A stretch of DNA of 64,000 bases from Dakarella massiliensis (GCF_001182045.1 NZ_CVTY01000005.1:372001-436000), one strand, 5' to 3'; positions 18,399 to 28,183 are shown, counted from the stretch's first letter. Made by a program: numbers and translations. The notes: a model not told the origin generated them from the sequence alone.

Positions 18399-20057
18399 AT
18401 GCGCAGTGACAAGATGACCAAGGGCCCCTCCGCCGCTCCGAGGCTTGCACTCATGAAGGCCCTCGGCCTGACTGATGAAGAAATCGATCGTCCGCTGATC
18501 GGCATCGTCAGCTCGAAGAACGATATCGTTCCGGGGCACATGAACCTGGACAATGTTGTGGATGCCGTGAAGCAGGGCGTTGCCCTTGCGGGCGGTGTGC
18601 CTCTCGTCTTCCCGGCCATCGCTGTATGCGACGGTCTCGCGATGGGCCACGAGGGTATGAAGTACTCTCTCGTTTCCCGCGAGCTGATTGCGGACTCTAC
18701 GGAATCCATGGCCATCGCCCATCCGTTTGACGGTCTCGTGATGGTGGCGGCCTGCGATAAGAATGTTCCGGGTCTCATGATGGCAGCGGCCCGCATCAAC
18801 ATTCCGACGATTATTGTTTCCGGCGGCCCGATGCTCGGCGGCTACTTCAAGGGGCATAAGGTTACGGTCTCTTCCGTCTTTGAGGCGGTCGGTACGTTCC
18901 ACGCGGGGAAGATGTCCGCGGAAGAACTCGGCGGTCTTGTGAATGAAGCCTGTCCGACCTGCGGTTCGTGTGCCGGTATGTTCACCGCGAATTCGATGAA
19001 CTGTATGACGGAAGTGCTCGGTATTGCGCTTCCGGGAAACGGTACGATTCCGGCAGTCATGTCCGAGCGTATCCGCCTCGCGAAGAAGACCGGTATGCGC
19101 ATCATGGATCTTGTCCGCGACAATGTCCTTCCCCGCGACATCATGACCCGCAAGGCATTCGAAAATGCCCTGATGCTGGACATGGCGCTTGGCTGCTCCA
19201 CCAACTCGATGCTCCACCTTCCGGCTATTGCCCACGAATGCGGAATCGATATTGATCTCGCGGAAGCCAACGAAATTTCCAAGCGCACCCCGAATCTCTG
19301 CCATCTGTCCCCGGCTGGCGAAGACACCATGATGGATCTGGAGCGCGCGGGCGGCATTCCTGCTGTCATGCATGAGCTCGCAAAGCTCGGCCATCTGAAC
19401 CTTGACTGCATGACGGTGACCGGAAAGACGGTCGGCGAAAACATCAAGGGGCATGAAGTCCTGAATAATGAGGTGATCCGTCCTGTCACGAACCCCTTCA
19501 TGAAGGAAGGCGGCATTGCTGTTCTGAAGGGCAATCTCGCCCCGGATGGCTCCGTTGTGAAGCGCTCCGCGGTTGACCCGGCGATGATGGTTCATCAGGG
19601 GCCTGCCCGTGTCTTCGACTGTGAGGATGATGCCATTGCGGCTATTTACGGCGGCAAGATCAATCCGGGCGATGTCGTGGTGATCCGCTACGAAGGCCCG
19701 AAGGGCGGTCCTGGCATGCGTGAGATGCTGAATCCGACCTCCGCTATTATCGGAGCGGGGCTCGGCAGCACAGTGGCTCTGATCACTGACGGCCGCTTCT
19801 CCGGTGCGAGCCGCGGCGCTTCGATCGGTCACGTGTCTCCTGAGGCCGCCGAAGGCGGTCCGATCGCCCTCGTTCATGAAGGCGATCAGATCGCGATTGA
19901 CATCAATGGCAACACGCTGAATGTGCTCGTCTCTGATGAAGAACTTGCCCGCCGCAAGGCTGAGTGGAAGCCGCGGAAGCCGAAGATCACAACGGGCTGC
20001 CTGGTCCGCTATGCGAAGCTTGTGAGCTCCGGCATGAAGGGCGCGGTTCTCAGCTAA
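18399..20057 (+). CDS. ilvD: Dihydroxy-acid dehydratase
   Basis: Iron-sulfur enzyme that dehydrates dihydroxy-acids in valine, leucine and isoleucine synthesis. Cluster-ligand cysteines are seen in ACDKNVPG and [17 protein letters not shown], and the C-terminal half has [26 protein letters not shown] (given here only as family hallmark GRFSGASRG...GHVSPEA). I chose ATG at 18399 (552 residues) because GGAG lies 7 bases upstream; a GTG at 18357 would extend it with a poor lysine-rich N-terminus. It is monocistronic and ends at a strong terminator. No other ilv genes are in the window. Confidence 0.95.
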   Translation: MRSDKMTKGPSAAPRLALMKALGLTDEEIDRPLIGIVSSKNDIVPGHMNLDNVVDAVKQGVALAGGVPLVFPAIAVCDGLAMGHEGMKYSLVSRELIADSTESMAIAHPFDGLVMVAACDKNVPGLMMAAARINIPTIIVSGGPMLGGYFKGHKVTVSSVFEAVGTFHAGKMSAEELGGLVNEACPTCGSCAGMFTANSMNCMTEVLGIALPGNGTIPAVMSERIRLAKKTGMRIMDLVRDNVLPRDIMTRKAFENALMLDMALGCSTNSMLHLPAIAHECGIDIDLAEANEISKRTPNLCHLSPAGEDTMMDLERAGGIPAVMHELAKLGHLNLDCMTVTGKTVGENIKGHEVLNNEVIRPVTNPFMKEGGIAVLKGNLAPDGSVVKRSAVDPAMMVHQGPARVFDCEDDAIAAIYGGKINPGDVVVIRYEGPKGGPGMREMLNPTSAIIGAGLGSTVALITDGRFSGASRGASIGHVSPEAAEGGPIALVHEGDQIAIDINGNTLNVLVSDEELARRKAEWKPRKPKITTGCLVRYAKLVSSGMKGAVLS

Positions 20058-20092
20058 CTCTGGGACGCGTCACAAAAAGTCACAAAACACGG

Positions 20093-20125
20093 GACGCAGA
20101 GTCAGAAATGACTCTGCGTCTTTTT
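20093..20125 (+). terminator. Terminator after ilvD
   Basis: A perfect 12-base stem GACGCAGAGTCA / TGACTCTGCGTC with a GAAA loop is followed by five Ts. Confidence 0.92.
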
Positions 20126-20166
20126 ATTTAGAATGGGCAGTTCCTCTTTTTTTCTGGATAACTTTC

Positions 20167-20958
20167 ATGTGGGTGCATCCTCAGTTCAATCCGATCGCTT
20201 TTTCCGTAGGACCTCTGTCCGTTCATTGGTACGGGCTCATGTACCTGGTCGGTTTCGCGTTTTTCTATCTTCTCGGCCGGATTCGGGAGAAAGAGAAGTG
20301 GCGCGGTATGTCTGGAGAGGATGCGCTTGAGGATCTCCTCTTCTACGGCATTCTGGGTGTCGTGCTGGGCGGCCGAATTGGATACTGCTTCCTTTATCAG
20401 CCGTCCTACTTTATCCAGCACCCGCTCGAAATCTTCGCGATATGGCAGGGCGGCATGAGCGTTCATGGCGGTATGATCGGCTGCCTGCTCGCAATGCTGT
20501 ACTTTAAGCACTCGCATGGCGTCGGCCTTCTGAAGACCGCGGACTTCGTGACGCCGCTGGTGCCGGTGGGACTTTTCTTCGGTCGTATCGGTAATTTCAT
20601 TAATGGGGAGCTTTGGGGACGGGTGACAACGCCTGACTTCCCGTTCGCCATGATTTTCCCGGAGTCCGGAACGATGCAGCCCCGCCATCCATCCCAGCTT
20701 TACGAAGCCGGTCTTGAAGGCATCGTGCTCTTCTGCGTAATGTGGCTCTTTTCCCGTCGCCAGAAGCCGGAAGGCGCCGTGACAGGACTCTTCTGTCTTG
20801 GCTATGGCATCATCCGTTTCTGCGTGGAGTTTGTCCGTGAACCGGATTCCTTCCTTGGTCTTCGGGCGCTTGGACTGTCTCAGGGGCAGTGGCTGTCTCT
20901 GCCGCTGATTCTTCTCGGTATCTTCCTGATTGCCCGGGCATACCGGGTACGCCGCTGA
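20167..20958 (+). CDS. lgt: Prolipoprotein diacylglyceryl transferase
   Basis: Inner-membrane enzyme that adds diacylglycerol to the lipobox cysteine of prolipoproteins (such as BamE in this window). The 263 residues have seven hydrophobic segments, the opening HPQFNPIAFSVGPLSVHWYG, and the Lgt signature GRIGNFINGELWGR near residue 140. The C-terminal QGQWLSLPLIL is also typical. It stands alone between ilvD and the 6S RNA; both flanks carry strong terminators. Confidence 0.95.
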   Translation: MWVHPQFNPIAFSVGPLSVHWYGLMYLVGFAFFYLLGRIREKEKWRGMSGEDALEDLLFYGILGVVLGGRIGYCFLYQPSYFIQHPLEIFAIWQGGMSVHGGMIGCLLAMLYFKHSHGVGLLKTADFVTPLVPVGLFFGRIGNFINGELWGRVTTPDFPFAMIFPESGTMQPRHPSQLYEAGLEGIVLFCVMWLFSRRQKPEGAVTGLFCLGYGIIRFCVEFVREPDSFLGLRALGLSQGQWLSLPLILLGIFLIARAYRVRR

Positions 20959-20985
20959 CGGACTGGAAAACTCTGGAAAAAAGGA

Positions 20986-21018
20986 AAGGGCCGAAGCATC
21001 CGATGCTTCGGCCCTTTT
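20986..21018. terminator. Bidirectional terminator between lgt and 6S RNA
   Basis: The stem GGGCCGAAGC / GCTTCGGCCC is followed rightward by TTTT. Leftward it is followed by TTTCCTTTTTT, so it ends both lgt and the leftward RNA. Confidence 0.88.
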
Positions 21019-21021
21019 GAT

Positions 21022-21210
21022 TGGATCCCCGCAGATCCCGGTGGGATACGTATCCTGAACCGAGGGTTCAGGGCGGTCGCCTCCAAGGCGGAAATGGTTC
21101 GAACAAACGCGTGTTCGTTAACGCAATCGGCCAATGAGATCAGCGGCCTAGCACAGTGTGCATTGGTTCTGGAACATTGGATCCCATGGTTCCGGAACCC
21201 GCGGGGAAAG
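21022..21210 (-). ncRNA. ssrS: 6S RNA (ssrS)
   Basis: Regulatory RNA that binds sigma70 RNA polymerase in stationary phase. Read leftward from about 21206, the 5' end CCCCGC-GGGTTCC pairs with the 3' end GGGATCT-GCGGGG to give a 13-pair closing stem (some G-U). The 3' arm contains CCTGAACC-CTC-GGTTCAGG, equivalent to the E. coli 6S segment CCTTGAACC...GGTTCAAGG. Length (about 185), position directly downstream of zapA on the same strand, and the terminator at its 3' end all match the conserved zapA-ssrS arrangement. Exact ends are estimates. Confidence 0.78.
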
Positions 21211-21234
21211 GCTTGATGACTTCTATTCTATGCC

Positions 21235-21579
21235 TCAACCTTCGGGTTGATGAGGCTGCTTTTCGGCAGGGATTTCGTCGTTTCCGATGCGTGCCACAGC
21301 GGCCTCACACTGTTCCCGGAGTTCCGAGAGGCGGGCGGTTGCTTCATTTTCCATGGCTTTGCTGCGCTTTGCTGCATCCTCGTAGTCAAGGCGGCCCCAG
21401 ATGAGATCCAGAGCAACCATGACTGCGACCTGATCGTAGCCGAGGACGCGGCCAGACTCTCTGATAGAACGCATCTGGCGGTCAAGCTCCTCGCCGCATG
21501 CGCGCAGCCGGTCTTCATCTTCGGGTTTGACCCCGAAGTGAAAGACCCGATCCATGATATTCAGAGAAAGATCTGACAT
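21235..21579 (-). CDS. zapA: Cell division protein ZapA
   Basis: Small FtsZ-ring-associated protein that bundles FtsZ filaments. The 114 residues show the ZapA pattern: an N-terminal beta segment with the D-R-F-x-F-G-V-x-P-E-D-E-x-x-L-like stretch, then MRSIRESGRVLGYDQVAVMVALDL, a typical ZapA helix (here split: MRSIRESGRVLGYDQ and VAVMVALDL), then a charged coiled coil. It follows the ZapB-like gene and precedes 6S RNA, the standard neighbourhood. Confidence 0.88.
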   Translation of the reverse strand: MSDLSLNIMDRVFHFGVKPEDEDRLRACGEELDRQMRSIRESGRVLGYDQVAVMVALDLIWGRLDYEDAAKRSKAMENEATARLSELREQCEAAVARIGNDEIPAEKQPHQPEG

Positions 21580-21604
21580 AGCGGTTTGCCGTCTTCAGGA
21601 AATA

Positions 21605-21883
21605 TCAGCCGAAAGTCGCGGGAGAGGCAACAGAAGAAACCGGCTCCTCTTCGATCGGTTCGATATTGGTATCCTTCGTCAGCTGTTCAATCAGAAGGCC
21701 GATACGGATGCCCGTATCTTCCAGCTTCTGACGGGTCTGATTAAGCTCGTCGCGCGTTCCGTTGAGTTCGTTCTGAGTGTCGGAAAGCTGCTGCTTCAGC
21801 TGCTCGTTTTCCTTGTGCAGGTTGTCAGCACGCTGAACCAGCTGGGAAATGATGGAGTCAAGTGCGTCAAGTTGTTCTTGCAT
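21605..21883 (-). CDS. Small coiled-coil protein, ZapB-like / TIGR02449-type
   Basis: A 92-residue protein that is almost entirely heptad coiled coil from residue 3 to 70 (SIISQLVQRADNLHKENEQL, then repeated Gln/Leu/Asn heptads), with a short acidic tail. Small coiled-coil proteins of this type often sit just upstream of zapA and are thought to act in cell division. It lies 25 bases before zapA in the same direction, so the two are probably co-transcribed. Function is inferred only from structure and context. Confidence 0.75.
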   Translation of the reverse strand: MQEQLDALDSIISQLVQRADNLHKENEQLKQQLSDTQNELNGTRDELNQTRQKLEDTGIRIGLLIEQLTKDTNIEPIEEEPVSSVASPATFG

Positions 21884-21958
21884 TTTCTGATGCCTAAGAA
21901 AAGAGAGGTAATCCTGTCGTCTGCGGTTGCAGATACGGCAGCGGAAACGTTAATCGGC

Positions 21959-22756
21959 TCAGCGGCTGGCTCCGAGCACATCGGACATGGAGTAGTACCC
22001 CTTGTCCTTCGTGGACAGGAACCGGGCAGCCGTGAGAGCGCCCTGAGCGTAGCCCTCGCGGGTTGTGCTGTTATGGGTGATTTCAACCTGCTCACCAGTG
22101 CCGGCGAAGATCACCGTGTGCTTGCCGACGACATCGCCGCCGCGCAATGCTGCAAAACCAATTGTCCCATTCTTTCGGGGTCCCGTGTGTCCTTCTCGGG
22201 AAAGAACGGCAACTTCGTCGAAATTCTGGCCCCGGGCCTGGGCAACACGGCGTCCCATTTCAAGCGCTGTGCCGGAAGGTGCATCCACTTTGTTGCGGTG
22301 GTGCATCTCGAAGATTTCGACATCGACGTCTGAGAGGAGACGAGCCGCCTCTTCAATCAGCTTGAAGACCGCATTGACGCCGAGAGACGTGTTCGGTGCG
22401 AGCAGCACCGGAACCGATTCCGAGGCTGCTTCAAGGATTTTCTTTTCTTCAGCGGTGAAGCCCGTGGTACCAATCACAACAGCGGTGCCTGACGCGGCGC
22501 AGACCGGCAGATAGGAGAGAGTGGCTTCAGGACGCGAGAAATCAATCAGCACATCGCAGTCGCGAAGTGATTCGATATCGTCCGTAACCGTAACACCGGT
22601 CGTAATCCCTGAGGGAACGCCGGCATCCTTGCCGATCGCGCTGCTTCCGCTGTGACCGAGAGCTGCGGAAAGTTCCATATCAGAAGCTGCGAGTACGGCC
22701 TTCAGAAGCATCTGACCCATTCGACCGTTGATTCCAGACAGAGCGACTTTAATCAT
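21959..22756 (-). CDS. dapB: 4-hydroxy-tetrahydrodipicolinate reductase
   Basis: NAD(P)H-dependent reductase of lysine and meso-diaminopimelate synthesis. The 265 residues have the nucleotide-binding start GINGRMGQMLLKAV and the signature FEMHHRNKVDAPSGTALEM, with the catalytic His and Lys. The gene starts three bases after the bamE stop. The dapB-bamE-fur neighbourhood is conserved in betaproteobacteria. Confidence 0.95.
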   Translation of the reverse strand: MIKVALSGINGRMGQMLLKAVLAASDMELSAALGHSGSSAIGKDAGVPSGITTGVTVTDDIESLRDCDVLIDFSRPEATLSYLPVCAASGTAVVIGTTGFTAEEKKILEAASESVPVLLAPNTSLGVNAVFKLIEEAARLLSDVDVEIFEMHHRNKVDAPSGTALEMGRRVAQARGQNFDEVAVLSREGHTGPRKNGTIGFAALRGGDVVGKHTVIFAGTGEQVEITHNSTTREGYAQGALTAARFLSTKDKGYYSMSDVLGASR

Positions 22757-22759
22757 TGG

Positions 22760-23293
22760 CTATTCCTTTTTGGTCTGAGCAGCAGGAGCTGAAGCGGCAG
22801 GCGTGGAAGCCGCGGTGCTTGCGGCCGGAGCAGCCTTCTTGGCCGCTTCGGCTTCTTCAGCCTTCTTCAGCGCCTTCTTATCACCGAGGATCATCAGATC
22901 AGCTTCGGTTTCATCCGGCATCTTGTCCGCTTCCCAATGATCAACGCGGCCCGCTGCATTGAAGTAGACAATGAGCTTACGGGTTTCGGTTTCACCGCTG
23001 CGGCGGTTCACGTAGTAGACGTAATTCCAGCGATCCGTATGGAATCGATCCTGAAGAAGCGGCAGACCGAGCAGGAACTGAACCTGCTCCTTCGACATGC
23101 CCTTTTCCAGCTGACCCACCATTTCAGAGGTTATAAGATTGCCCTGATAGACATCAGGACGGTAAGGGTGCAGGAACGTCGGCGTCCATTTGGCTGCGCT
23201 GTCCCATGCCCGCGAAACCGTCTGGCATCCGCTGAGAGTCAGGCAGGCTGCTGCCAGCATTGAGCCCGTCATTAGTTTTTGCAGGAATCTCAT
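22760..23293 (-). CDS. bamE: Outer-membrane assembly lipoprotein BamE
   Basis: Lipoprotein of the BAM complex that inserts beta-barrel proteins. The signal peptide ends with the lipobox LSGC, so C23 would be lipidated (the lgt gene is in this window). The SmpA/OmlA core spans about residues 45-125 ([40 protein letters not shown]). After it comes a 40-residue tail rich in Ala, Lys and Pro that is longer than in E. coli BamE. The gene diverges from fur. Confidence 0.92.
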   Translation of the reverse strand: MRFLQKLMTGSMLAAACLTLSGCQTVSRAWDSAAKWTPTFLHPYRPDVYQGNLITSEMVGQLEKGMSKEQVQFLLGLPLLQDRFHTDRWNYVYYVNRRSGETETRKLIVYFNAAGRVDHWEADKMPDETEADLMILGDKKALKKAEEAEAAKKAAPAASTAASTPAASAPAAQTKKE

Positions 23294-23383
23294 TATTTAA
23301 TCAACTTATCAAATGGCAATGCCTTGTTTCAGATACACTCGTATCATAAAGGCAAAAGCTTCTTTGTACCTAGGTTTGAGAAT

Positions 23384-23872
23384 ATGAAAGACACATCTCG
23401 TAATCAGTCTGCCGAGCTGAAGCACGCGGGGCTGAAGGCAACCGGTCCCCGGATGAAGATTCTGGAAATTTTCCAGGAAGCTTCTCTTCAGGGAAAGCGG
23501 CACATGTCTGCGGACGACGTTTACAAGGCCCTGCTCGCTGAAGACATGGATGTCGGCCTTGCAACTGTTTACCGCGTGCTGACGCAGTTCGAAACGGCGG
23601 GAATTCTGATTCGTCACCATTTTGACACAGACTATGCCACTTTTGAGCTGGATGATGGCTACCACCATGATCATCTGGTCTGCCTGAAGTGCGGTGCCGT
23701 TGAGGAATTCGTCGATCGCGAGATTGAAGAGCGTCAGAACGAAATCGCCAAGCGCTTCGGCTTCAAACTGGAGAGTCATTCACTGTCGCTCTACGGTATT
23801 TGTTCTGCGTGCCAGAAGAAGGAAGCGGAACGGAATAAGAAGCGCGAAGAGGGTATGGGGAAGCCGGATTAA
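23384..23872 (+). CDS. fur: Ferric uptake regulator Fur
   Basis: Iron-responsive repressor. I place the start at ATG 23384, giving 162 residues and the usual [19 protein letters not shown] opening of the winged helix. The metal-binding region has [17 protein letters not shown] and a second Cys pair CSACQ for structural zinc, and the DNA-recognition part contains [12 protein letters not shown]. It diverges from bamE across about 90 bases, which contain GATAC-ACTC-GTATC (23332-23345), an inverted repeat in the promoter area. The gene ends at a strong terminator. Confidence 0.95.
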   Translation: MKDTSRNQSAELKHAGLKATGPRMKILEIFQEASLQGKRHMSADDVYKALLAEDMDVGLATVYRVLTQFETAGILIRHHFDTDYATFELDDGYHHDHLVCLKCGAVEEFVDREIEERQNEIAKRFGFKLESHSLSLYGICSACQKKEAERNKKREEGMGKPD

Positions 23873-23896
23873 GCCCCAGCGATTCTGCGGATTGCC

Positions 23897-23936
23897 AAAG
23901 AGCCGGAGAGAATCTCTTCTCTCCGGCTCTTGTTTT
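23897..23936. terminator. Terminator between fur and the eptA-like gene
   Basis: A perfect stem AAGAGCCGGAGAGAA / TTCTCTCCGGCTCTT is followed by GTTTT. The genes converge here, so it can serve both. Confidence 0.9.
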
Positions 23937-25536
23937 ACTTGCTTCTGAATCGGATTGCGGGGTCTTCGGGGAGTTCGTTGTACTGCCTGTCGCCGAAGAC
24001 ACGGATCTTCGTATCGCTGCCTTCGCTCCAGAATTCAGGTGAGTGACGGATGTTTTCGTTGCTGACGCGGATTCCCATCCAGTCAGCCAGCCCCTCAAGC
24101 ATCCGGAACCCGGTCCGGTAGGCCGGATTGACCTGGTGTCCATGGCTGTCAGAGGAGATCCTGAAGAAAGGCACCTCGTAGTTCTGGCGATGGTCGTAAC
24201 CGTGCTCAAGCTCTTTTCCTGAGTCTGTTCCGGGCTTCTTCTCCATGGAGAGGCCATGGTCCGCGAAGTATACGAGAGACCAGGATCCGCCGGCATTGGT
24301 TTTCAGCAGATCCACCGTTCGTTCGACAAAGGAATCCATCATGCGGTACGTCGTGAGGTAGCAGTCCATCGCACTGTCTCCGACATCAAAAGCGGCCGGA
24401 CGGCCGGAAAGCCGCGTGCAGAAGGTCGGATGAGAGCCCATCAGATGGACGAAGAGAACCCGGGGCTTATTGCTCCCCGATTCCTGCTTCAGCGCCGCTC
24501 GGATCTTAGGCAGCAGCATATCGTCATCCACGTTGGCGTCGGCGTAGTTCCCCTTAAGCCAGATCGTGTGATGACTTCTGACGCCGATCTGAGCAATCGG
24601 ATTGTCAAAGGCGCCGCCGCGCCCCTGATTCGATATCCACCAAGTGTCGAAGCCCGCAGTATTCGCGAGCGTGACGATGTTGTTTTCCTTGCTGTAGCGG
24701 TCGGTGCCAGGCGTGTTGTAGGAAAGCAGGCGCGGGAGCGAAATGCCGGTATTGCCGCCCGGGGCAATGAAGTTGCTAAAGAAAGTGCCGTCCGCGCGGT
24801 TCAGATAGGGAGTCGTATCGAGCGGATAGCCATAGACCGACGCGTAGTCACGGCGCTGGCTTTCTCCGATGATCACGACATAAGTTTTGTACTGAGGCTC
24901 GGCTGACGTGACTTGCCAGGATGGCGGCAGAGCGTTTGCCTCTTCACGGAGCTCCTCAGCTGAGTACCACATAGTGGTTCCGAAGCTGTGGAAGAAGGAC
25001 GCGGTCTGGATCTGCTCGTAGGTCTTTCCGCTTCCGTAAGACATGAACCAAGCAATCGCGCATGCGGCGAGCCCTGTAACGAAACCAGTCTTTCTTGGAA
25101 TCTTCACCTGACCGAAGAAATGGACAGCAGCAAGTCCGGCAAAAATAAAACCGATAGCCTCGGCAAAAAGCTGCCACGGCGTATTCATCAGGAATTCCCG
25201 GGTTTCAGCCGGTGTTGTCTGCATGAGAGCGATAGCGACGAGAATGCTGGGCTTCCCGTACAGAATGCCGGCCGGGAGGTAGCAGCCAAAGATGAGAACC
25301 AGAGGGATCGCGACGAACCAGCGGGAGATTTTCCACTGACTCAGTGTGAAGAGCGTGAGAATCACGAAGAGGATGTTCTTCCAGTCCCAGAACTCGCGAA
25401 GCGTGTGGTCTCCGTAGGTGAGGCCCATCGCTGCGGGCAGCATCAGAGCAAAAATAAGCGCTCCTGCAATGGCAATCAGCCATGCGAGGGGCGACCGGTC
25501 GAGAGACCGGAGGAAATTTCTGAAAGTTGAAAGCAT
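23935..25536 (-). CDS. Phosphoethanolamine transferase (EptA/CptA-like)
   Basis: Inner-membrane enzyme that transfers phosphoethanolamine to lipid A or core sugars, altering surface charge. The 533 residues have about five N-terminal membrane segments (to about residue 170) and a periplasmic sulfatase-fold domain. Metal and active-site stretches seen are VVIIGESQRRDYASVYGYP, GGNTGISLPRLL and YFADHGLS. The residue matching the catalytic Thr of EptA appears to be Ser (GES). It lies 8 bases after recN on the same strand. Which lipopolysaccharide position it modifies cannot be told from sequence. Confidence 0.87.
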   Translation of the reverse strand: MLSTFRNFLRSLDRSPLAWLIAIAGALIFALMLPAAMGLTYGDHTLREFWDWKNILFVILTLFTLSQWKISRWFVAIPLVLIFGCYLPAGILYGKPSILVAIALMQTTPAETREFLMNTPWQLFAEAIGFIFAGLAAVHFFGQVKIPRKTGFVTGLAACAIAWFMSYGSGKTYEQIQTASFFHSFGTTMWYSAEELREEANALPPSWQVTSAEPQYKTYVVIIGESQRRDYASVYGYPLDTTPYLNRADGTFFSNFIAPGGNTGISLPRLLSYNTPGTDRYSKENNIVTLANTAGFDTWWISNQGRGGAFDNPIAQIGVRSHHTIWLKGNYADANVDDDMLLPKIRAALKQESGSNKPRVLFVHLMGSHPTFCTRLSGRPAAFDVGDSAMDCYLTTYRMMDSFVERTVDLLKTNAGGSWSLVYFADHGLSMEKKPGTDSGKELEHGYDHRQNYEVPFFRISSDSHGHQVNPAYRTGFRMLEGLADWMGIRVSNENIRHSPEFWSEGSDTKIRVFGDRQYNELPEDPAIRFRSK

Positions 25537-25544
25537 AAGTTAAA

Positions 25545-27227
25545 TTAATGCGTTTCCCGGGACTGCTGGGATTGTGGCGAGGAAAGCCGAAGCATTTCCT
25601 TCGCGTGATCGAGCGTGGCCTGAGTCATATGAATGCCGCCGAGCATGCGGGCAATTTCTTCGATACGGCCTTTGCTGTCAAGCTGCGTGAGAGAGCTGAC
25701 AGTCTTACCGTCGACCGTCTTTTTCTCAACATGCAGGTGATGGATGGCGCAGCTGGCAACCTGCGGCTGATGAGTCACGCAGAGCACCTGGCGGTCGTGA
25801 CCGAGCTGCTGCAGGAGACGTCCCACCACTTCCGCGACAGCGCCGCCGATGCCGGCGTCGATTTCGTCGAAAATCATCGTCTCGACCGGTGTCGCCCGGG
25901 CGGTGATGACAGAAATGGCAAGACTGATACGGGAAAGCTCACCGCCGGAGGCTACTTTTGTGAGAGCCCGGGGCGATACACCTTCGTGTCCGGCGACCAG
26001 GAAATCACAGTGCTCAAGGCCATGCGGGCCGGGTTCCGAAGGAGAGAGACTGACTTCGAGGCGTCCTCCCTCCATGGAGAGCTTCTGCATGGCATCCGTG
26101 ACAAGCTTCGAAAGACTCTGGGCCGCGGTTCTCCGGCTCGCGCTCAGCGCCTGCGCCTCGCACATAAAGGCGGCTTTGGCCTCCGCCGCCGCGCGGCGCA
26201 GGCTTTCGGTATCAAACCCGGACTGAATCTCCGAAATCTGGGTATTCACCTTGTCGTGGAGATTCTTCAGTTCTTCCGGACGGACATGGAATTTCCGCGC
26301 GGTGTCATAGTAGGCGGAGAGACGGCTGTCGAGAGCGGCAAGCCTTTCTTCGTCGAGGTCGTTTCCGTCCAGATACTGCCGGAGCGTGCTCGCCGTGTCA
26401 TTCACAATGCTGGAGGCATCGCTCAGCTGCTGCGCGGCATCCTCAAGCTTCGAGTCGAAGCGGCTGAGGGAAATGATCTTCTGATAGGCGTTGCCGAGAA
26501 GTGTCTGAGCCGAAACATCGTCATCAACGAGCTCTGCGGTGGCGGAGCTGATACCGCTGATGATTTCCGACGCGTTGGAGAGTTTTGTGTGCTCTTCAGA
26601 CACTCGTTCCCACTCCCCCTTTTCAGGGGCGAGCGCGTCCAGATCCTCTTTCATCCAGGCAAGCTTCTCAAGCTCGTCCTGAAGGCTTGCGGCGCGGGCA
26701 TTCGCCTTCTGAAGCGCGTCAGCGGCGATCTGATAATCCTGGTAGAGCCGGCGGACTTTCTTCCGCGACTCAAAGAGTCCGCCGTGGGCATCGAGAAGCC
26801 GCAGCTGTTCAGCGGGTTTCAGGAGAGACTGGTTGGCATGCTGACCGTGGATGTCGACGAGTTTTTCCCCGAGCGTTCTCATTTGGCTTACCGTGGCCGG
26901 AGAGCCATTGATCCAGGCTCTGGAGCGGCCGCTCGCATCAAGCACGCGCCGCATCAGAATTTCATCATCATCTGGCTCAAAGCCGTTACCCGTGAGCCAT
27001 CGCCGGGTTGAACGGTTCTGGGAAAAGATGCCACTCACCTCAGTTTTCTTAGCGCCTTCACGGATCACGACTGTATCCGCCCGGGCGCCCAGCAGCAGCT
27101 GCAGGGCGTCAATCAGGATGGATTTTCCTGCGCCGGTCTCACCTGTAAGGGCTGTAAACCCGCCCTCAAGATTGATCGTAAGCTCAGGAACGATAACGAA
27201 ATCAGTGAGTGAAAGGCTGAGTAGCAC
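25545..27227 (-). CDS. recN: DNA repair protein RecN
   Basis: SMC-like ATPase of double-strand break repair. The 560 residues have Walker A TGETGAGKSILIDALQLLLG near residue 30, a long central coiled coil (about 150-370), and the C-terminal ABC signature and Walker B (SGGELSRISLAI, TMIFDEIDAGIGG). The gene lies 32 bases after nadK in the same direction, the standard nadK-recN order, and is followed by the eptA-like gene. Confidence 0.96.
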   Translation of the reverse strand: MLLSLSLTDFVIVPELTINLEGGFTALTGETGAGKSILIDALQLLLGARADTVVIREGAKKTEVSGIFSQNRSTRRWLTGNGFEPDDDEILMRRVLDASGRSRAWINGSPATVSQMRTLGEKLVDIHGQHANQSLLKPAEQLRLLDAHGGLFESRKKVRRLYQDYQIAADALQKANARAASLQDELEKLAWMKEDLDALAPEKGEWERVSEEHTKLSNASEIISGISSATAELVDDDVSAQTLLGNAYQKIISLSRFDSKLEDAAQQLSDASSIVNDTASTLRQYLDGNDLDEERLAALDSRLSAYYDTARKFHVRPEELKNLHDKVNTQISEIQSGFDTESLRRAAAEAKAAFMCEAQALSASRRTAAQSLSKLVTDAMQKLSMEGGRLEVSLSPSEPGPHGLEHCDFLVAGHEGVSPRALTKVASGGELSRISLAISVITARATPVETMIFDEIDAGIGGAVAEVVGRLLQQLGHDRQVLCVTHQPQVASCAIHHLHVEKKTVDGKTVSSLTQLDSKGRIEEIARMLGGIHMTQATLDHAKEMLRLSSPQSQQSRETH

Positions 27228-27259
27228 AGCAGGCTCCGGTGTAGGAGGACGGTGGAGTA

Positions 27260-28168
27260 CTAAAGGTTACCACTAGGGTAGCGGATGATGCGCGAGCTGG
27301 TCGGCATCAGATTCCACTTCAGCTTCCGGCGAAGAAGGTCGAAGTGGTTATACCCGGCCGGATGAAGCAGCGTGAAATGGTTGCGGCCGACATGAATGTG
27401 CAGCACATCCCCGGCCTCCATCGGCATGAATTCCTGCATGTCGAAATAGGCCTGGCCATCTTTGACCTCAGTAAGCTTGATATCAATCTGAGCGTCAGAC
27501 GGCAGCACGATCGGGCGGTTGGAAAGCGTGTGCGGTGCGACAGGAACGAGCACCACCCCCTTCAGCGACGGGTAGAGGATCGGACCGCCCGCGGCAAGCG
27601 CATAGGCGGTTGACCCGGTGGTGGTTGCGTAGATGATGCCATCCGCTTGCTGGGAAGACATCTGGAGGCCGTTCACGTAGATCGTGTACTCCACCATGCC
27701 GCCGATTTTGCCGTGCGTGATGCCAATATCGTTTACCGCGTTCGACTGGTAGACGACCCGGCCTTCATGGAGGACGGACCCCTCGATGATGGGCCGGGGA
27801 TCACGGACGTAATGCCCCTCCAGCATGAGGGGAATCACGCGGCTCATTTCCTCAAGCACAACATCCGTGATGAAGCCAAGCCGGCCGGCATTGATGCCGA
27901 TAATCGGGCAGTCGTACTGGGCGAGGCGCCGGCCGATCCCGAGAGTTGTCCCGTCCCCGCCGAGCACGATGGCGACATCGGCTTTTTCGCCGATCGTCTG
28001 AACGCTGTTCGGGGGGAAACGGACGGGATCATCAAGGATCTGAGATGCGGTCTCGTCCACAAGCAGTGACACGCCGCTCTGCGTTACCAGAGCTGCCAAC
28101 GCCTCCAGAGGCCCCTTGAGGTCAGGAGAGCTTTTCGCAAAGATGGCTGCTGTTTTGAAAACGGACAT
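27260..28168 (-). CDS. nadK: NAD kinase
   Basis: Phosphorylates NAD to NADP. The 302 residues include the GGDGT motif (VLGGDGTTLGIGRRL) and the TTTGSTAYALAAGGPIL motif, both diagnostic. It precedes recN in the same direction. Upstream, a terminator separates it from fabI, so it probably has its own promoter inside 28169-28185 or is read through from fabI. Confidence 0.96.
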   Translation of the reverse strand: MSVFKTAAIFAKSSPDLKGPLEALAALVTQSGVSLLVDETASQILDDPVRFPPNSVQTIGEKADVAIVLGGDGTTLGIGRRLAQYDCPIIGINAGRLGFITDVVLEEMSRVIPLMLEGHYVRDPRPIIEGSVLHEGRVVYQSNAVNDIGITHGKIGGMVEYTIYVNGLQMSSQQADGIIYATTTGSTAYALAAGGPILYPSLKGVVLVPVAPHTLSNRPIVLPSDAQIDIKLTEVKDGQAYFDMQEFMPMEAGDVLHIHVGRNHFTLLHPAGYNHFDLLRRKLKWNLMPTSSRIIRYPSGNL

Positions 28169-28183
28169 GTCAGCTCGAGATAG

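Noticed and set aside
18228..19877. Leftward open frame of 549 codons
   Set aside because: It is antisense to ilvD. It is rich in His and Arg, the usual product of reading GC-rich codons in reverse.
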